DNA of 64,000 nt from Rhodococcus sp. HNM0569 (GTDB lineage Bacteria > Actinomycetota > Actinomycetes > Mycobacteriales > Mycobacteriaceae): NCBI RefSeq assembly GCF_012726205.1, contig NZ_JAASAE010000004.1, forward strand, positions 186,001 to 250,000, written 5' to 3'. The notes under the pieces were generated by a model. The model did not search any database and was not told where the DNA came from. It worked only from the letters and a program-made list of their open reading frames with translations. The position numbers and the translations under genes are program-made. Below are positions 41,793 to 49,673 of the stretch, piece after piece; positions within the stretch are counted from its first letter, which is position 1; the number at the start of each line of letters is the position of its first letter.

Positions 41793-42401
41793 TCAGAGAG
41801 CGTGGGCCCGCGTGATCGCCTCGGCGATTCCGGCCAGCATGTCGGGCGGTGGAGCAGCCCGGAAGGTGAGCGCATAGGTCGAGATCGGGCCGATCAGCAG
41901 CAGCGACGCCACCCGTGGATCGGTCGTGGGTCGCACCTCGCCGCGGTCGATCGCGCGCCGCACCATCTGCCGTAGCTGGTCGTCGATCGGGGCCCAGTAC
42001 TCGAACTGGGCTCGATCCGCTTCGGCGTCGGTGTGTGCTGCCAAGGCGGCGGTGAGCGCCAGTTCGACTGGGTCGGTGAGGAACTCGGCGAAGGCCTCGC
42101 ACGCGGCGCTGACGTCGCCACGCCACGACCCGGTATCGGGCAATGCGAGGCGGCCACCGTGCTCCGTGAGCGCTTCGGCGAGCAGGTCGCCACGCGTGGG
42201 CCACCACCGATAGACGGTGGCGCGGTGCACGCCTGCACGCTCGGCGACCTCGGCGACTCCGAAGTCCGTCCTGCCTTCGCGGAGGAACGACAACACGGAT
42301 TCGGCCACCTTGCCCCGAACGATCTCGCTCCGTCCCCCGCGACGTTGCCGCGTCGGCCGGCTGGTGGCTGTGGTCTTCGAGTCGGGGTCAGGCACGCGCA
42401 C
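41793..42401 (-). CDS. TetR-family regulator
   Basis: The 202-residue protein has an N-terminal HTH: RSEIVRGKVAESVLSFLREG, then FGVAEVAERAGVHRATVYRW with the recognition helix, and a TetR_C-like domain (LALTAALAAHTDAEADRAQF). Three adjacent GTG codons (42395-42404) could be the start; 42401 is used. It is divergent from the RidA-like gene and the short palindrome between them is a likely operator, so it probably represses the RidA/PhyH pair. Confidence 0.9.
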   Translation of the reverse strand: MRVPDPDSKTTATSRPTRQRRGGRSEIVRGKVAESVLSFLREGRTDFGVAEVAERAGVHRATVYRWWPTRGDLLAEALTEHGGRLALPDTGSWRGDVSAACEAFAEFLTDPVELALTAALAAHTDAEADRAQFEYWAPIDDQLRQMVRRAIDRGEVRPTTDPRVASLLLIGPISTYALTFRAAPPPDMLAGIAEAITRAHAL

Positions 42402-42442
42402 CACCGTATCCAAGCTGCGCCGCCAGCGGAACGGTGATATAA

Positions 42443-42454
42443 CGACACTTGTCG
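42443..42454. promoter_or_regulatory. Candidate TetR operator overlapping a -10-like element
   Basis: CGACA-CT-TGTCG is a perfect 5+5 inverted repeat placed directly next to GATATAAC (42436-42443) in the divergent region between the TetR and RidA-like genes. Confidence 0.4.
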
Positions 42455-42563
42455 CGTTTGGCTGGAAAGCTCGGCCTGGCAACGATGCTCGCACGGGCTG
42501 TCCGGAACCTCTGGACAGTCGATCCACTCGCGGTTTCACCGACTCCGAAGGAAGAATCGATCG

Positions 42564-42959
42564 ATGGGCACATGGGAAGTGGTAGCTCCGGGCGACCTGC
42601 AACGGCAGCACGACGAGTGGCATCTGGCGCCGGCCGTTCGGGTGGGCGACCTGCTGATCTGCTCGGGAGTCACCGGAATGGATGCGCGCTACCAGGTCGA
42701 CCCCGACCCGACCGAGCAGTTCCGCACCGTGTTCCGGAACGCTCAGCACGTGCTCGCGGGGGCAGGCCTGACGCTCGCGGACGTGGCCGAGATGGTCACC
42801 TTCCACGTCGATCTGGCAGAGCACCTCGACACCTTCTCTGCGGTGCGCGACGAGTTCATCACCGGGCCGTATCCGGCCTGGACCGCAGTCGAGGTCGCAG
42901 GCCTGGGCGGCGGTGTGCCCGGGGTGCTGGTCGAAGTGAAGATGACGGCGGCTTTCTGA
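42564..42959 (+). CDS. RidA/YjgF-family protein lacking the catalytic arginine
   Basis: The 131-residue protein has the RidA pattern VRVGDLLICSGVTGMD, EQFRTVFRNAQHVLAGAGLT, MVTFHVDLAEHLDTFSAVRD and the C-terminal VLVEVKMTAAF. In enamine/imine deaminases an Arg follows PA in the PARSxVEV segment; here it reads PAWTAVEV, so the deaminase Arg is absent and another chemistry or binding role (Rid4-7-type subgroups) is likely. It is followed 27 bases later by the PhyH gene and probably shares its transcript. Confidence 0.9.
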   Translation: MGTWEVVAPGDLQRQHDEWHLAPAVRVGDLLICSGVTGMDARYQVDPDPTEQFRTVFRNAQHVLAGAGLTLADVAEMVTFHVDLAEHLDTFSAVRDEFITGPYPAWTAVEVAGLGGGVPGVLVEVKMTAAF

Positions 42960-42986
42960 CCACCCGACAGAATTCGAGGAGTATCC

Positions 42987-43859
42987 ATGAGCCTGACCGC
43001 TCTGCATGTCACCGCGTCCGTCGAGGAGGTCAACGCCGTCATCGAACGAGACGGTGGCGTGGTGATCGAAGGCTACGTGCCGGACGACGCGCTGAACGCG
43101 ATCCGCGACGACATGATGCCGGTGTACGAAACCGTCGACTGGGGCGGTGATTTCCTGGGCGACCGCACCCGCCGCTTCGGATGCCTGTTCCAGTACTCGA
43201 CCGCGCTGTCCGCCCTCGTCGAGCAGCCGCATTTCCTCGGCGCCGCCGAACACTTCCTTCGCACCCCCAGCAAGGTCTGGCACGGCGAACACCTCGTCGA
43301 CCAGGTGCCCGACTACCACCTGAGCCTCACCCAAGCGATCGCGATCCATCCCGGTCAGGGGCACCAGCCGCTGCACCGCGACGACGTCCTGCTGTTCAAC
43401 CCGCACCCGGGTCCGCAGGTCCGTGTCCAGATGATGTTCGCGCTCACGGACTTCACCGCGGAGAACGGTGGCACCAATGTCGTGGCCGGCAGCCATCGTT
43501 GGGACAGCGGACGGGGGCCTCGGATCGAAGAGGCCGTGCCGACCGAGATGAAGGCAGGCTCGGCCTTGATCTGGCTCGGCGGGGTCTACCACGGCGGCGG
43601 ACTCAACACGTCCGAAAACGACGTGCGCCACGGGATCACGATGGCATTCGACCGCGCGCACCTGAACTGGGAAGAGAACCACTTCGTGGTCTACGACCGG
43701 GAGACCGTCGAGGCGCTCCCGCCGCTGACGCGCAGACTGCTGGGCTACGAGGAGCCGCTCGGCTACTGGGGTTACGTCCTCGTGGACGGCAAGATCAAGG
43801 GCGTCGGCGACCTTCTCGCGCGAGACCGGGCCGCACCGAATCTCTCGGTCCCCAGCTGA
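42987..43859 (+). CDS. Phytanoyl-CoA dioxygenase (PhyH)-family Fe(II)/2-oxoglutarate oxygenase
   Basis: The 290-residue protein has the facial triad His130 and Asp132 in PLHRDDV and His202 in VYHGGG, with Arg214 in DVRHGI as the 2-oxoglutarate contact. Other family features are HPGQGHQPLHRDD and GGTNVVAGSHRW. PhyH enzymes hydroxylate lipids or natural products. The RidA-like gene upstream and the TetR regulator suggest a small inducible catabolic or biosynthetic unit. GAGG lies just before ATG 42987. Confidence 0.92.
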   Translation: MSLTALHVTASVEEVNAVIERDGGVVIEGYVPDDALNAIRDDMMPVYETVDWGGDFLGDRTRRFGCLFQYSTALSALVEQPHFLGAAEHFLRTPSKVWHGEHLVDQVPDYHLSLTQAIAIHPGQGHQPLHRDDVLLFNPHPGPQVRVQMMFALTDFTAENGGTNVVAGSHRWDSGRGPRIEEAVPTEMKAGSALIWLGGVYHGGGLNTSENDVRHGITMAFDRAHLNWEENHFVVYDRETVEALPPLTRRLLGYEEPLGYWGYVLVDGKIKGVGDLLARDRAAPNLSVPS

Positions 43860-43872
43860 ACGCGACCCGTCG

Positions 43873-44397
43873 CTACGCGATCGCGAGATCCGAATCGAAT
43901 GTGGCGACGTCGAGGTAGAGCTCGTCGCGATCCTGCGCGAGCACGGTGACGGTGAGCTGGGTGAGGTACTGCTCGCCGTCCGCGACGAGGAGGACGTACC
44001 GCGTGCTGGCGAACAGTTCGACGTCGCCCAGCGGGTAGGTGCCTTCGAGGAAGAGCGACGGCCAGCCGTGCCACTGTTCGTAGCTCGAGACCTGCTCGGT
44101 CCAGCCGTCCTGGCGCGCGGCGTCGCGGTGCGCGCGTTGCAGAATCTCGTCGGCGGGCAGTTCGCGGGACAGGCGGCCGTGCAGGACAACTGCATTGGGG
44201 GCCCAGCCGGCGACCGCCCATTCGTGATTGGCGAGCGCGATGTAGACGTCGGGCACCATCTCGGGCGGCACGGCCACCCAGCCGGGCACGGCGGGCAGGA
44301 ACACCTCGGGTTCGGTGTCGGGGCCGTATCCGCACGGCATGTACTCGACGCCTTCTTCGGCGAGGTACGTGAACAGTTCGCTGGTGACCGGCTGCAT
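43873..44397 (-). CDS. LpqN/LpqT-family protein without signal peptide (second copy)
   Basis: The 174-residue protein has the family pattern AVPGWVAVPPEMVPDVYIAL, GWAPNAVVLHGRLS, FLEGTYPLGDVELFASTRYV and YLTQLTVTVL. It is a clear paralogue of the protein at 36191-36712, and likewise lacks a signal peptide or lipobox. It is monocistronic and convergent with the PhyH gene. Function unknown. Confidence 0.85.
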   Translation of the reverse strand: MQPVTSELFTYLAEEGVEYMPCGYGPDTEPEVFLPAVPGWVAVPPEMVPDVYIALANHEWAVAGWAPNAVVLHGRLSRELPADEILQRAHRDAARQDGWTEQVSSYEQWHGWPSLFLEGTYPLGDVELFASTRYVLLVADGEQYLTQLTVTVLAQDRDELYLDVATFDSDLAIA

Positions 44398-44471
44398 ATC
44401 TCCCCCTACGTGCCGAAGAACCGTGCGCGGCCGGCGCGCGGCCTACGAGACGCTATCAGACGTTCCGGCCG

Positions 44472-45176
44472 TCACTTCGCGGCTGCGATACGCGCTTTCT
44501 CGAGCGCCGCGAGGGTGCGCAGCACCGTGGCTTTCTGGTTCTCGAGGTTCTTGAGCCGTGCTTTCGCGGCGAGCCCGCTCGCCTCGCCGACGAGTGCGAT
44601 CTGGGCGTCGACGGTGTCGAGTTGTTCGAGCAGGCCCTTGACGCGTTCCTCGAGCTGAGCGAGGTCCACGGTGTCGGTGCGGGCCGGAGACGCTGCGGGA
44701 GTGGACTTTCGGGCCGCCGCTGGACGCGAGGTGGAGGAAGAGACCGAGACGGGCTTCTTCGCGGACGGCGAGGACTGCTGCTCCTCGAGCTGCGCGGCGG
44801 CGACGACACCCGCCGCGCGTGGACGGATCGCCTTGCGCACGGCGGCGGGATCGGGCAGCTCGGGCAGCCGGATCTCGTTGAGAATCCTGCGCGCGTCACG
44901 CCCGTTCAGACGGTGTTCGTACTCTTCGTCGTCGTCCGACTGGAGTGTGCCACCGAGGGGGCGCAGCCCGTACATGCCGAGGAACTTGCGGGCGTCGTCG
45001 ACGATGGTTTCCTTCTCGCGGCACAGCGCGCAGCGCGGCTCGTTGCGGAACATGTCGACGTCGTCGTCGCTTCCGCACCACACACATTGGCCGGGGCTCC
45101 ATCGTCGGATGTTGCGGATCGCATCGATGTCGGTGCCAGTTTCGGAACGGCCGGAAAGAGTGTGCGCGTCGATCAC
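44472..45176 (-). CDS. Zinc-ribbon plus coiled-coil protein of unknown function
   Basis: The 234-residue protein has a four-cysteine zinc site, Cys31/Cys34 in QCVWCGS and Cys49/Cys52 in RCALCRE, within an HNH-like neighbourhood (SPGQCVWCGSDDDVDMFRNE), then a serine/proline/lysine-rich disordered stretch (125-165) and a C-terminal coiled coil (LAQLEERVKGLLEQLDTVDA and LKNLENQKATVLRTL). HNH endonucleases use similar CxxC pairs, but the catalytic His motif is not visible, so a nucleic-acid-binding role is only a possibility. Monocistronic. Confidence 0.75.
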   Translation of the reverse strand: MIDAHTLSGRSETGTDIDAIRNIRRWSPGQCVWCGSDDDVDMFRNEPRCALCREKETIVDDARKFLGMYGLRPLGGTLQSDDDEEYEHRLNGRDARRILNEIRLPELPDPAAVRKAIRPRAAGVVAAAQLEEQQSSPSAKKPVSVSSSTSRPAAARKSTPAASPARTDTVDLAQLEERVKGLLEQLDTVDAQIALVGEASGLAAKARLKNLENQKATVLRTLAALEKARIAAAK

Positions 45177-45314
45177 GGGGTGCCACAGTAAGCGACGCCG
45201 AAAAGCCGGGTGACACCGGGGTGATTTCGCCGCATCGGGCCGGCGCCGGCGGTGACGAAGCTCATGTGGAAGGTCGGTCGCGTTGTGTCACAGGAGTATT
45301 CGTACCGACAGGTA

Positions 45315-45950
45315 TCATTCCGATTCGCCGAGGGTGTCGGCCGCCCACTCCACGAGCGGACGCGTCGCACGCCACACCGCACGCACCTCGTCGGCGGTGC
45401 GTGGCGAGTCGATCCACGGCGGGGACTCGAAGAACGCCCGCGCCGTCATCGACCGGTGACGCAGCAGCTCCAGACGCGGATGATCCGGTGCGGTGCCGCG
45501 CGGGCGGGTCTTCAGCTTGTCGCCGTCGACATCGTGTCCACTGCGGCGGAGCTTGCCGACGATCCGTTCGAGCTGCGCCGCGCGACGGTCGTCGTCGAGC
45601 GCAGCGCGGTAGCGGCCGAGCTGTGCGGGCGTCGCATGATAGAAGCCGCCCGCGGCGAGCAGGCCCGCCGCGTCGATCTGCAGGTAGTACCCGACGCCGG
45701 GACGAAGCGCGACGAACGCGCCCTGGTGAGTCTTGTAGGGAGTCTTGTCCTTCGAGAACCGGACGTCGCGATACGGGCGGAAAACCTTGGCATCGCCGAA
45801 CTCGTTGCCGAGCGCGTCGACGAGCGCGAGCATCGGCTCGCGGACGGCGGTGTCGTACACGTGCTTGTGCGCCGTCCAGAACGCCTTGCTGTTGTCGGCT
45901 TCGAGGTCTTCGTAGAAGTCGAGTGCCGCGACGGGAATTCCGGTGAACAT
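45315..45950 (-). CDS. DUF2461 family protein (TIGR02453)
   Basis: The 211-residue protein shows the DUF2461 pattern: FYEDLEADNSKAFWTAHKHV, RDVRFSKDKTPYKTHQGAF, GYYLQIDAAGLLAAGGFYH and DKLKTRPRGTAPDHPRLELL. The biochemical function is unknown; it is widespread in bacteria and fungi. The ATG at 45950 is used; a GTG one codon earlier is possible. It lies just beyond the long palindrome that terminates prs. Confidence 0.9.
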   Translation of the reverse strand: MFTGIPVAALDFYEDLEADNSKAFWTAHKHVYDTAVREPMLALVDALGNEFGDAKVFRPYRDVRFSKDKTPYKTHQGAFVALRPGVGYYLQIDAAGLLAAGGFYHATPAQLGRYRAALDDDRRAAQLERIVGKLRRSGHDVDGDKLKTRPRGTAPDHPRLELLRHRSMTARAFFESPPWIDSPRTADEVRAVWRATRPLVEWAADTLGESE

Positions 45951-45962
45951 CACTGAACCCTA

Positions 45963-46006
45963 CTGTGAGCACTTTGCGAGTCCAGGGACTCGCAAAGTGC
46001 TCACAG
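45963..46006. repeat. Perfect 21-bp inverted repeat at the 3' end of prs
   Basis: Arms 45963-45983 and 45986-46006 are exact reverse complements with a two-base AG spacer. It sits eight bases past the prs stop and 12 bases before the DUF2461 start. It may terminate prs transcription or cruciform, and one arm recurs 3' of pth at 20914-20933. Confidence 0.93.
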
Positions 46007-46014
46007 GGGAGTGA

Positions 46015-46995
46015 CTAGGCGCTGCCGTTGAACAGCGAGGTGACCGAGCCGTTCTCGAAGACTTCCTTGATGGTGCGCGCGAGCAGCGGCGCGATCGAGA
46101 GCACGGTGAGCGACGGGAACCGCTTCGACTCGTCGATCGGCAGCGTGTTGGTGACGATGACTTCCTTCGCGCCGCACGCCGAGAGCCGCTCCTTCGCGGG
46201 ATCGGACAGCACGCCGTGCGTCGCGGCGATGATGACGTCGCCCGCGCCTGCCTTACGGAGGATGTCGACGGCACCGGCGATCGTGCCGCCCGTGTCGATC
46301 ATGTCGTCGATCAGGATGCAGGTGCGGCCCTCGACGTCGCCGACGACGCGGTTCGACACGACCTGGTTCGGGACATTGGGGTCGCGGGTCTTGTGGATGA
46401 ACGCGAGGGGAGCGCCCGCGAGGGTGTCGGCCCACTTCTCGGCGACGCGGACACGACCCGAGTCGGGGGAGACGACGGCGATGTTGTCGGTGCCGTACTT
46501 CTCGCGGATGTACTCGGCGAGCTGTCCCTGCGCGTGCATGTGGTCGACGGGGCCGTCGAAGAAGCCCTGGATCTGGTCGGTGTGGAGGTCGACCGTGACG
46601 ATGCGGTCGGCGCCCGCGGTCTTCAGCAGGTCGGCGATGAGGCGGGCGGAGATGGGCTCGCGGCCGCGGTGCTTCTTGTCCTGACGTGCGTACGGGTAGA
46701 ACGGCAGGATCGCCGTGATGCGCTTGGCCGACCCGCGCTTGAGCGCGTCGATCATGATGAGCTGCTCCATGACCCACTGGTTGAGCGGGGCGGGGTGGCT
46801 CTGGAGGACGAACGCGTCCGACCCGCGCACCGACTCCTCGAACCGGACGAACGTCTCGCCGTTCGCGAAGTCCCGCGCCGTCTGCGGCGTGATGCGCACG
46901 TCGAGTTCCTTGGCGACCTGTTCGGCCAGCTCCGGATGCGCACGACCGGCGAAGAGCATGAGGTTCTTCTGATTGTCGATCCAGTTCGCGGTCAC
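46015..46995 (-). CDS. prs: Ribose-phosphate pyrophosphokinase
   Basis: The 326-residue enzyme makes PRPP from ribose 5-phosphate and ATP. Features: FAGRAHPELAEQVAKELDV at the N-terminus, the flexible loop YARQDKKHRGREPISARLIA, and the PRPP-binding loop CILIDDMIDTGGTI. It is six bases downstream of glmU in one operon, the usual mycobacterial order glmU-prs. Cytosolic; supplies nucleotide, histidine and arabinan synthesis. Confidence 0.98.
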   Translation of the reverse strand: MTANWIDNQKNLMLFAGRAHPELAEQVAKELDVRITPQTARDFANGETFVRFEESVRGSDAFVLQSHPAPLNQWVMEQLIMIDALKRGSAKRITAILPFYPYARQDKKHRGREPISARLIADLLKTAGADRIVTVDLHTDQIQGFFDGPVDHMHAQGQLAEYIREKYGTDNIAVVSPDSGRVRVAEKWADTLAGAPLAFIHKTRDPNVPNQVVSNRVVGDVEGRTCILIDDMIDTGGTIAGAVDILRKAGAGDVIIAATHGVLSDPAKERLSACGAKEVIVTNTLPIDESKRFPSLTVLSIAPLLARTIKEVFENGSVTSLFNGSA

Positions 46996-47001
46996 TGCTC
47001 T

Positions 47002-48498
47002 CTAGCCATCCTTTTGTTCGTGCTGTTCGGACTCGTCTTGCTGTGCAAGCTCTTCGTCGATCGGCTGCACCGCCGACGCCGCGGCGTCGGCCGCCGGGGT
47101 CCCCGGACGGTTGCGTTGCACCCAACCTTCGATGTTGCGCTGCTTGCCACTCGACACGGCAAGCGCCCCGGGCGGGACGTCGTGGCGCAACACGGTGCCG
47201 GCGCCGGTGTAGGCGCCGTCACCCACCTGGACCGGGGCGACGAACATCGTGTCCGAGCCGGTCCGCACGTGCGACCCCACCACGGTACGGCTTTTGCCGA
47301 CTCCGTCGTAATTGACGAAGACGCTCGACGCGCCGATGTTGCTGTGATGGCCGATGGTCGCGTCCCCCACGTAGGTGAGGTGGGGAACCTTCGAGTGGTC
47401 GCCGATCTGAGCGTTCTTGGTCTCGACGAACGCCCCGAGCTTGCCGCCCGCGCCGAGTTCGGTGCCCGGTCGAAGATAGGTGAACGGCCCGACGGTCGCG
47501 CCGTCGCCGATCGTCGCGCCGCTGCCGTGCGTGCGCACCACGGACGCCCCGACGCCGACGGTGACGTCGGTGAGCGTGGTGTCCGGCCCGACCACCGCGT
47601 CTTCGCCGATGTCGGTGGCGCCGTGCAGCTGTGTGCCGGGAAGGAGCGTGACGTCGCGGGCGAGGGTGACGTCGACGTCGACCCAGGTGTCGGCCGGGTC
47701 GACGACGGTGACGCCCGCGCGCATCCACGCCTCGAGGGTGCGGCGATTGAGTTCCGCCGCGAGCGCCGCGAGCTGGACGCGGTCGTTCGCGCCCGCGACC
47801 ACGACGGCGTCGGCGGTGTGCTGGCCGCGCACGCGCTTGCCCGCACGGCGTGCGATGGCGATCACGTCCGTGAGATACAACTCACCCTGGGCGTTGTCGG
47901 AGCGCAACTGTGCGAGCGCGGCCCGCAGGGTCGCGGCGTCGAACGCGTAGATGCCCGAGTTGACCTCGGTGATCGCGCGCTGCGAGTCGGTGGCGTCGGC
48001 TTCCTCGACGATTGCATTGACCTCGCCGTCGGTGGTGCGCAGCACACGCCCGTAGCCGGTGGGGTCGGGCGCGGTGGAGGTGAGGACCGTGACGGCCGCG
48101 GCGGGCTCGGCGGTGTGCGCGGCGAGGAGCGCGTCGACGGTTGCCGAATCGAGCAGCGGGACGTCGGCCGCGGTGACCAGGACGGTGCCGTCGAAGTCGT
48201 CGGGCAGGGCGGTGAGCCCACAGCTCACGGCGTGCCCGGTGCCGTTCTGTTCTTCCTGCACCGCGACGGTGAGCGCGCGACCGAGTGCGGTCGCGGTGGC
48301 CTCGACGGCCGCGGTGACGCGTTCGCGGTCGTGGCCGACCACGGTGACGAGATGCTCGGGGTCGACCGCGGCTGCGGTGTGCAACGCGTGGTCGAGCATC
48401 GTGCGACCGCCCAGAGTGTGCAGAACCTTGGGAGTCTTCGACCGCATCCGGGTGCCTGCTCCGGCAGCGAGGACGACGACAGCGGTCTGCACTGGCAT
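47002..48498 (-). CDS. glmU: Bifunctional UDP-N-acetylglucosamine pyrophosphorylase / glucosamine-1-phosphate acetyltransferase
   Basis: The 498-residue enzyme has the uridyltransferase domain (1-230; [18 protein letters not shown] at 11-28, [10 protein letters not shown]) and a left-handed beta-helix acetyltransferase (about 255-455, repeats such as [19 protein letters not shown] and [19 protein letters not shown]), plus a long acidic tail seen in actinobacterial GlmU. It makes UDP-GlcNAc for cell wall. Upstream lies tRNA-Gln on the same strand. Confidence 0.98.
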   Translation of the reverse strand: MPVQTAVVVLAAGAGTRMRSKTPKVLHTLGGRTMLDHALHTAAAVDPEHLVTVVGHDRERVTAAVEATATALGRALTVAVQEEQNGTGHAVSCGLTALPDDFDGTVLVTAADVPLLDSATVDALLAAHTAEPAAAVTVLTSTAPDPTGYGRVLRTTDGEVNAIVEEADATDSQRAITEVNSGIYAFDAATLRAALAQLRSDNAQGELYLTDVIAIARRAGKRVRGQHTADAVVVAGANDRVQLAALAAELNRRTLEAWMRAGVTVVDPADTWVDVDVTLARDVTLLPGTQLHGATDIGEDAVVGPDTTLTDVTVGVGASVVRTHGSGATIGDGATVGPFTYLRPGTELGAGGKLGAFVETKNAQIGDHSKVPHLTYVGDATIGHHSNIGASSVFVNYDGVGKSRTVVGSHVRTGSDTMFVAPVQVGDGAYTGAGTVLRHDVPPGALAVSSGKQRNIEGWVQRNRPGTPAADAAASAVQPIDEELAQQDESEQHEQKDG

Positions 48499-48573
48499 GT
48501 AACTCCCTCATGTCGATCCAGCGGGACGGGCCGGCCGAGCGCGCTCGTACTCGACACGCTGCGGTCGTCTCGG

Positions 48574-48644
48574 CTCCGCCGCCAGGACTCGAACCTGAAC
48601 TATCTGAACCAAAATCAGAGGTGCTGCCATTACACTACGGCGGA
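48574..48644 (-). tRNA. tRNA-Gln (anticodon TTG)
   Basis: The 71-base minus-strand cloverleaf has acceptor stem TCCGCCG/CGGCGGA, anticodon arm CTGATTTTGGTTCAG giving TTG, and T arm CAGGTTCGAGTCCTG. No CCA is encoded. tRNA-Gln at this place, upstream of glmU, is also seen in mycobacteria. Confidence 0.95.
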
Positions 48645-48838
48645 TTGCCACGCCCACGGGGTCGCTCGGCCCCGAGTGCGCGTCATGAATACTCGCACGA
48701 CGACCCACCCGCGGTCGAACCGCTCCGGCGAAGATCTCCCTCGCGGGTGGCGAAGGCTTTCCTCGCGTGTCGATAGCCTGGAGCTCGACCGGCACACCCG
48801 CCCGTGCCGGAGCCCGACCTTCGAAGGAGGACCGCGCG

Positions 48839-49522
48839 GTGTCTCGACGCGAGAACCCGGCCGACCGCCCGGCCGTGCAGGACGCCGCGATCGCCCGCCC
48901 GGCACGCACGCGCATGACCGGTACGCAGCGCCGCGAACAGCTCATCCGGATCGGACGGGCGATCTTCGCCGAACGTGGCTACGAGGCCGCGTCGATCGAG
49001 GAGATCGCTCACCGCGCGAACGTCTCCAAGCCTGTCGTGTACGAGCACTTCGGCGGCAAGGAAGGTCTGTACGCGGTGGTCGTGGACCGCGAGATGTCCC
49101 GGCTCGACGACGCGGTGTCCGGCGCGCTCTCACGAAACCGCTCGCGCGTGCGCGTCGAGCGGGTCGCGCTCGCATTGCTCACGTACGTCGAGGAACACAC
49201 CGACGGCTTCCGCATCCTGGTGCGCGACTCGCCGGTCGCCGCACCCGACGGCACGTACTCGAGCCTGCTCAACGAGGCGATCAACTCCGTCGCCTACCTC
49301 CTGGCGGGCGACTTCGCGCGCCGCAACCTCGATCCCGATCTCGCGCCGCTGTACGCGCAGGCACTCGTCGGGATGGTGTCGACCACCGCCACGTGGTGGC
49401 TCGACGTCCGCTCGCCGTCGAAAGAGGTCGTCGCCGCACACCTGGTGAACCTGTGCTGGAACGGGCTCACGCACCTCGAGGCCGATCCGCAGCTGGGGGA
49501 GTCGCGCGGATCCGGGCACTGA
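48839..49522 (+). CDS. TetR-family regulator
   Basis: The 227-residue protein starts at GTG 48839, with a strong GAAGGAGG nine bases upstream. The HTH is [20 protein letters not shown] followed by [20 protein letters not shown]; the C-terminal domain includes [20 protein letters not shown] and a [17 protein letters not shown] helix. It is the counterpart by position of M. tuberculosis Rv1019, between glmU and mfd. The target is unknown. Confidence 0.93.
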   Translation: MSRRENPADRPAVQDAAIARPARTRMTGTQRREQLIRIGRAIFAERGYEAASIEEIAHRANVSKPVVYEHFGGKEGLYAVVVDREMSRLDDAVSGALSRNRSRVRVERVALALLTYVEEHTDGFRILVRDSPVAAPDGTYSSLLNEAINSVAYLLAGDFARRNLDPDLAPLYAQALVGMVSTTATWWLDVRSPSKEVVAAHLVNLCWNGLTHLEADPQLGESRGSGH

Positions 49523-49673
49523 CGCCACGCCCGGGGCGTCGGCCGCCGCGAGTACACTCGAACAGGCCTTTCGGCGGTCCCCGGCGCCTCACGGCGCCCA
49601 AGTTCGAAAGATCGAGCAGCGCCGCAGACGGTCACGGCCGCCAGCAGTCACCGCAGACCAGGAGTGTGCGTTC

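Noticed and set aside
42459-42563. Hairpins and short frames in the TetR-RidA intergenic region
   Set aside because: Short and without consistent coding or pairing; only the CGACA-CT-TGTCG site was kept.
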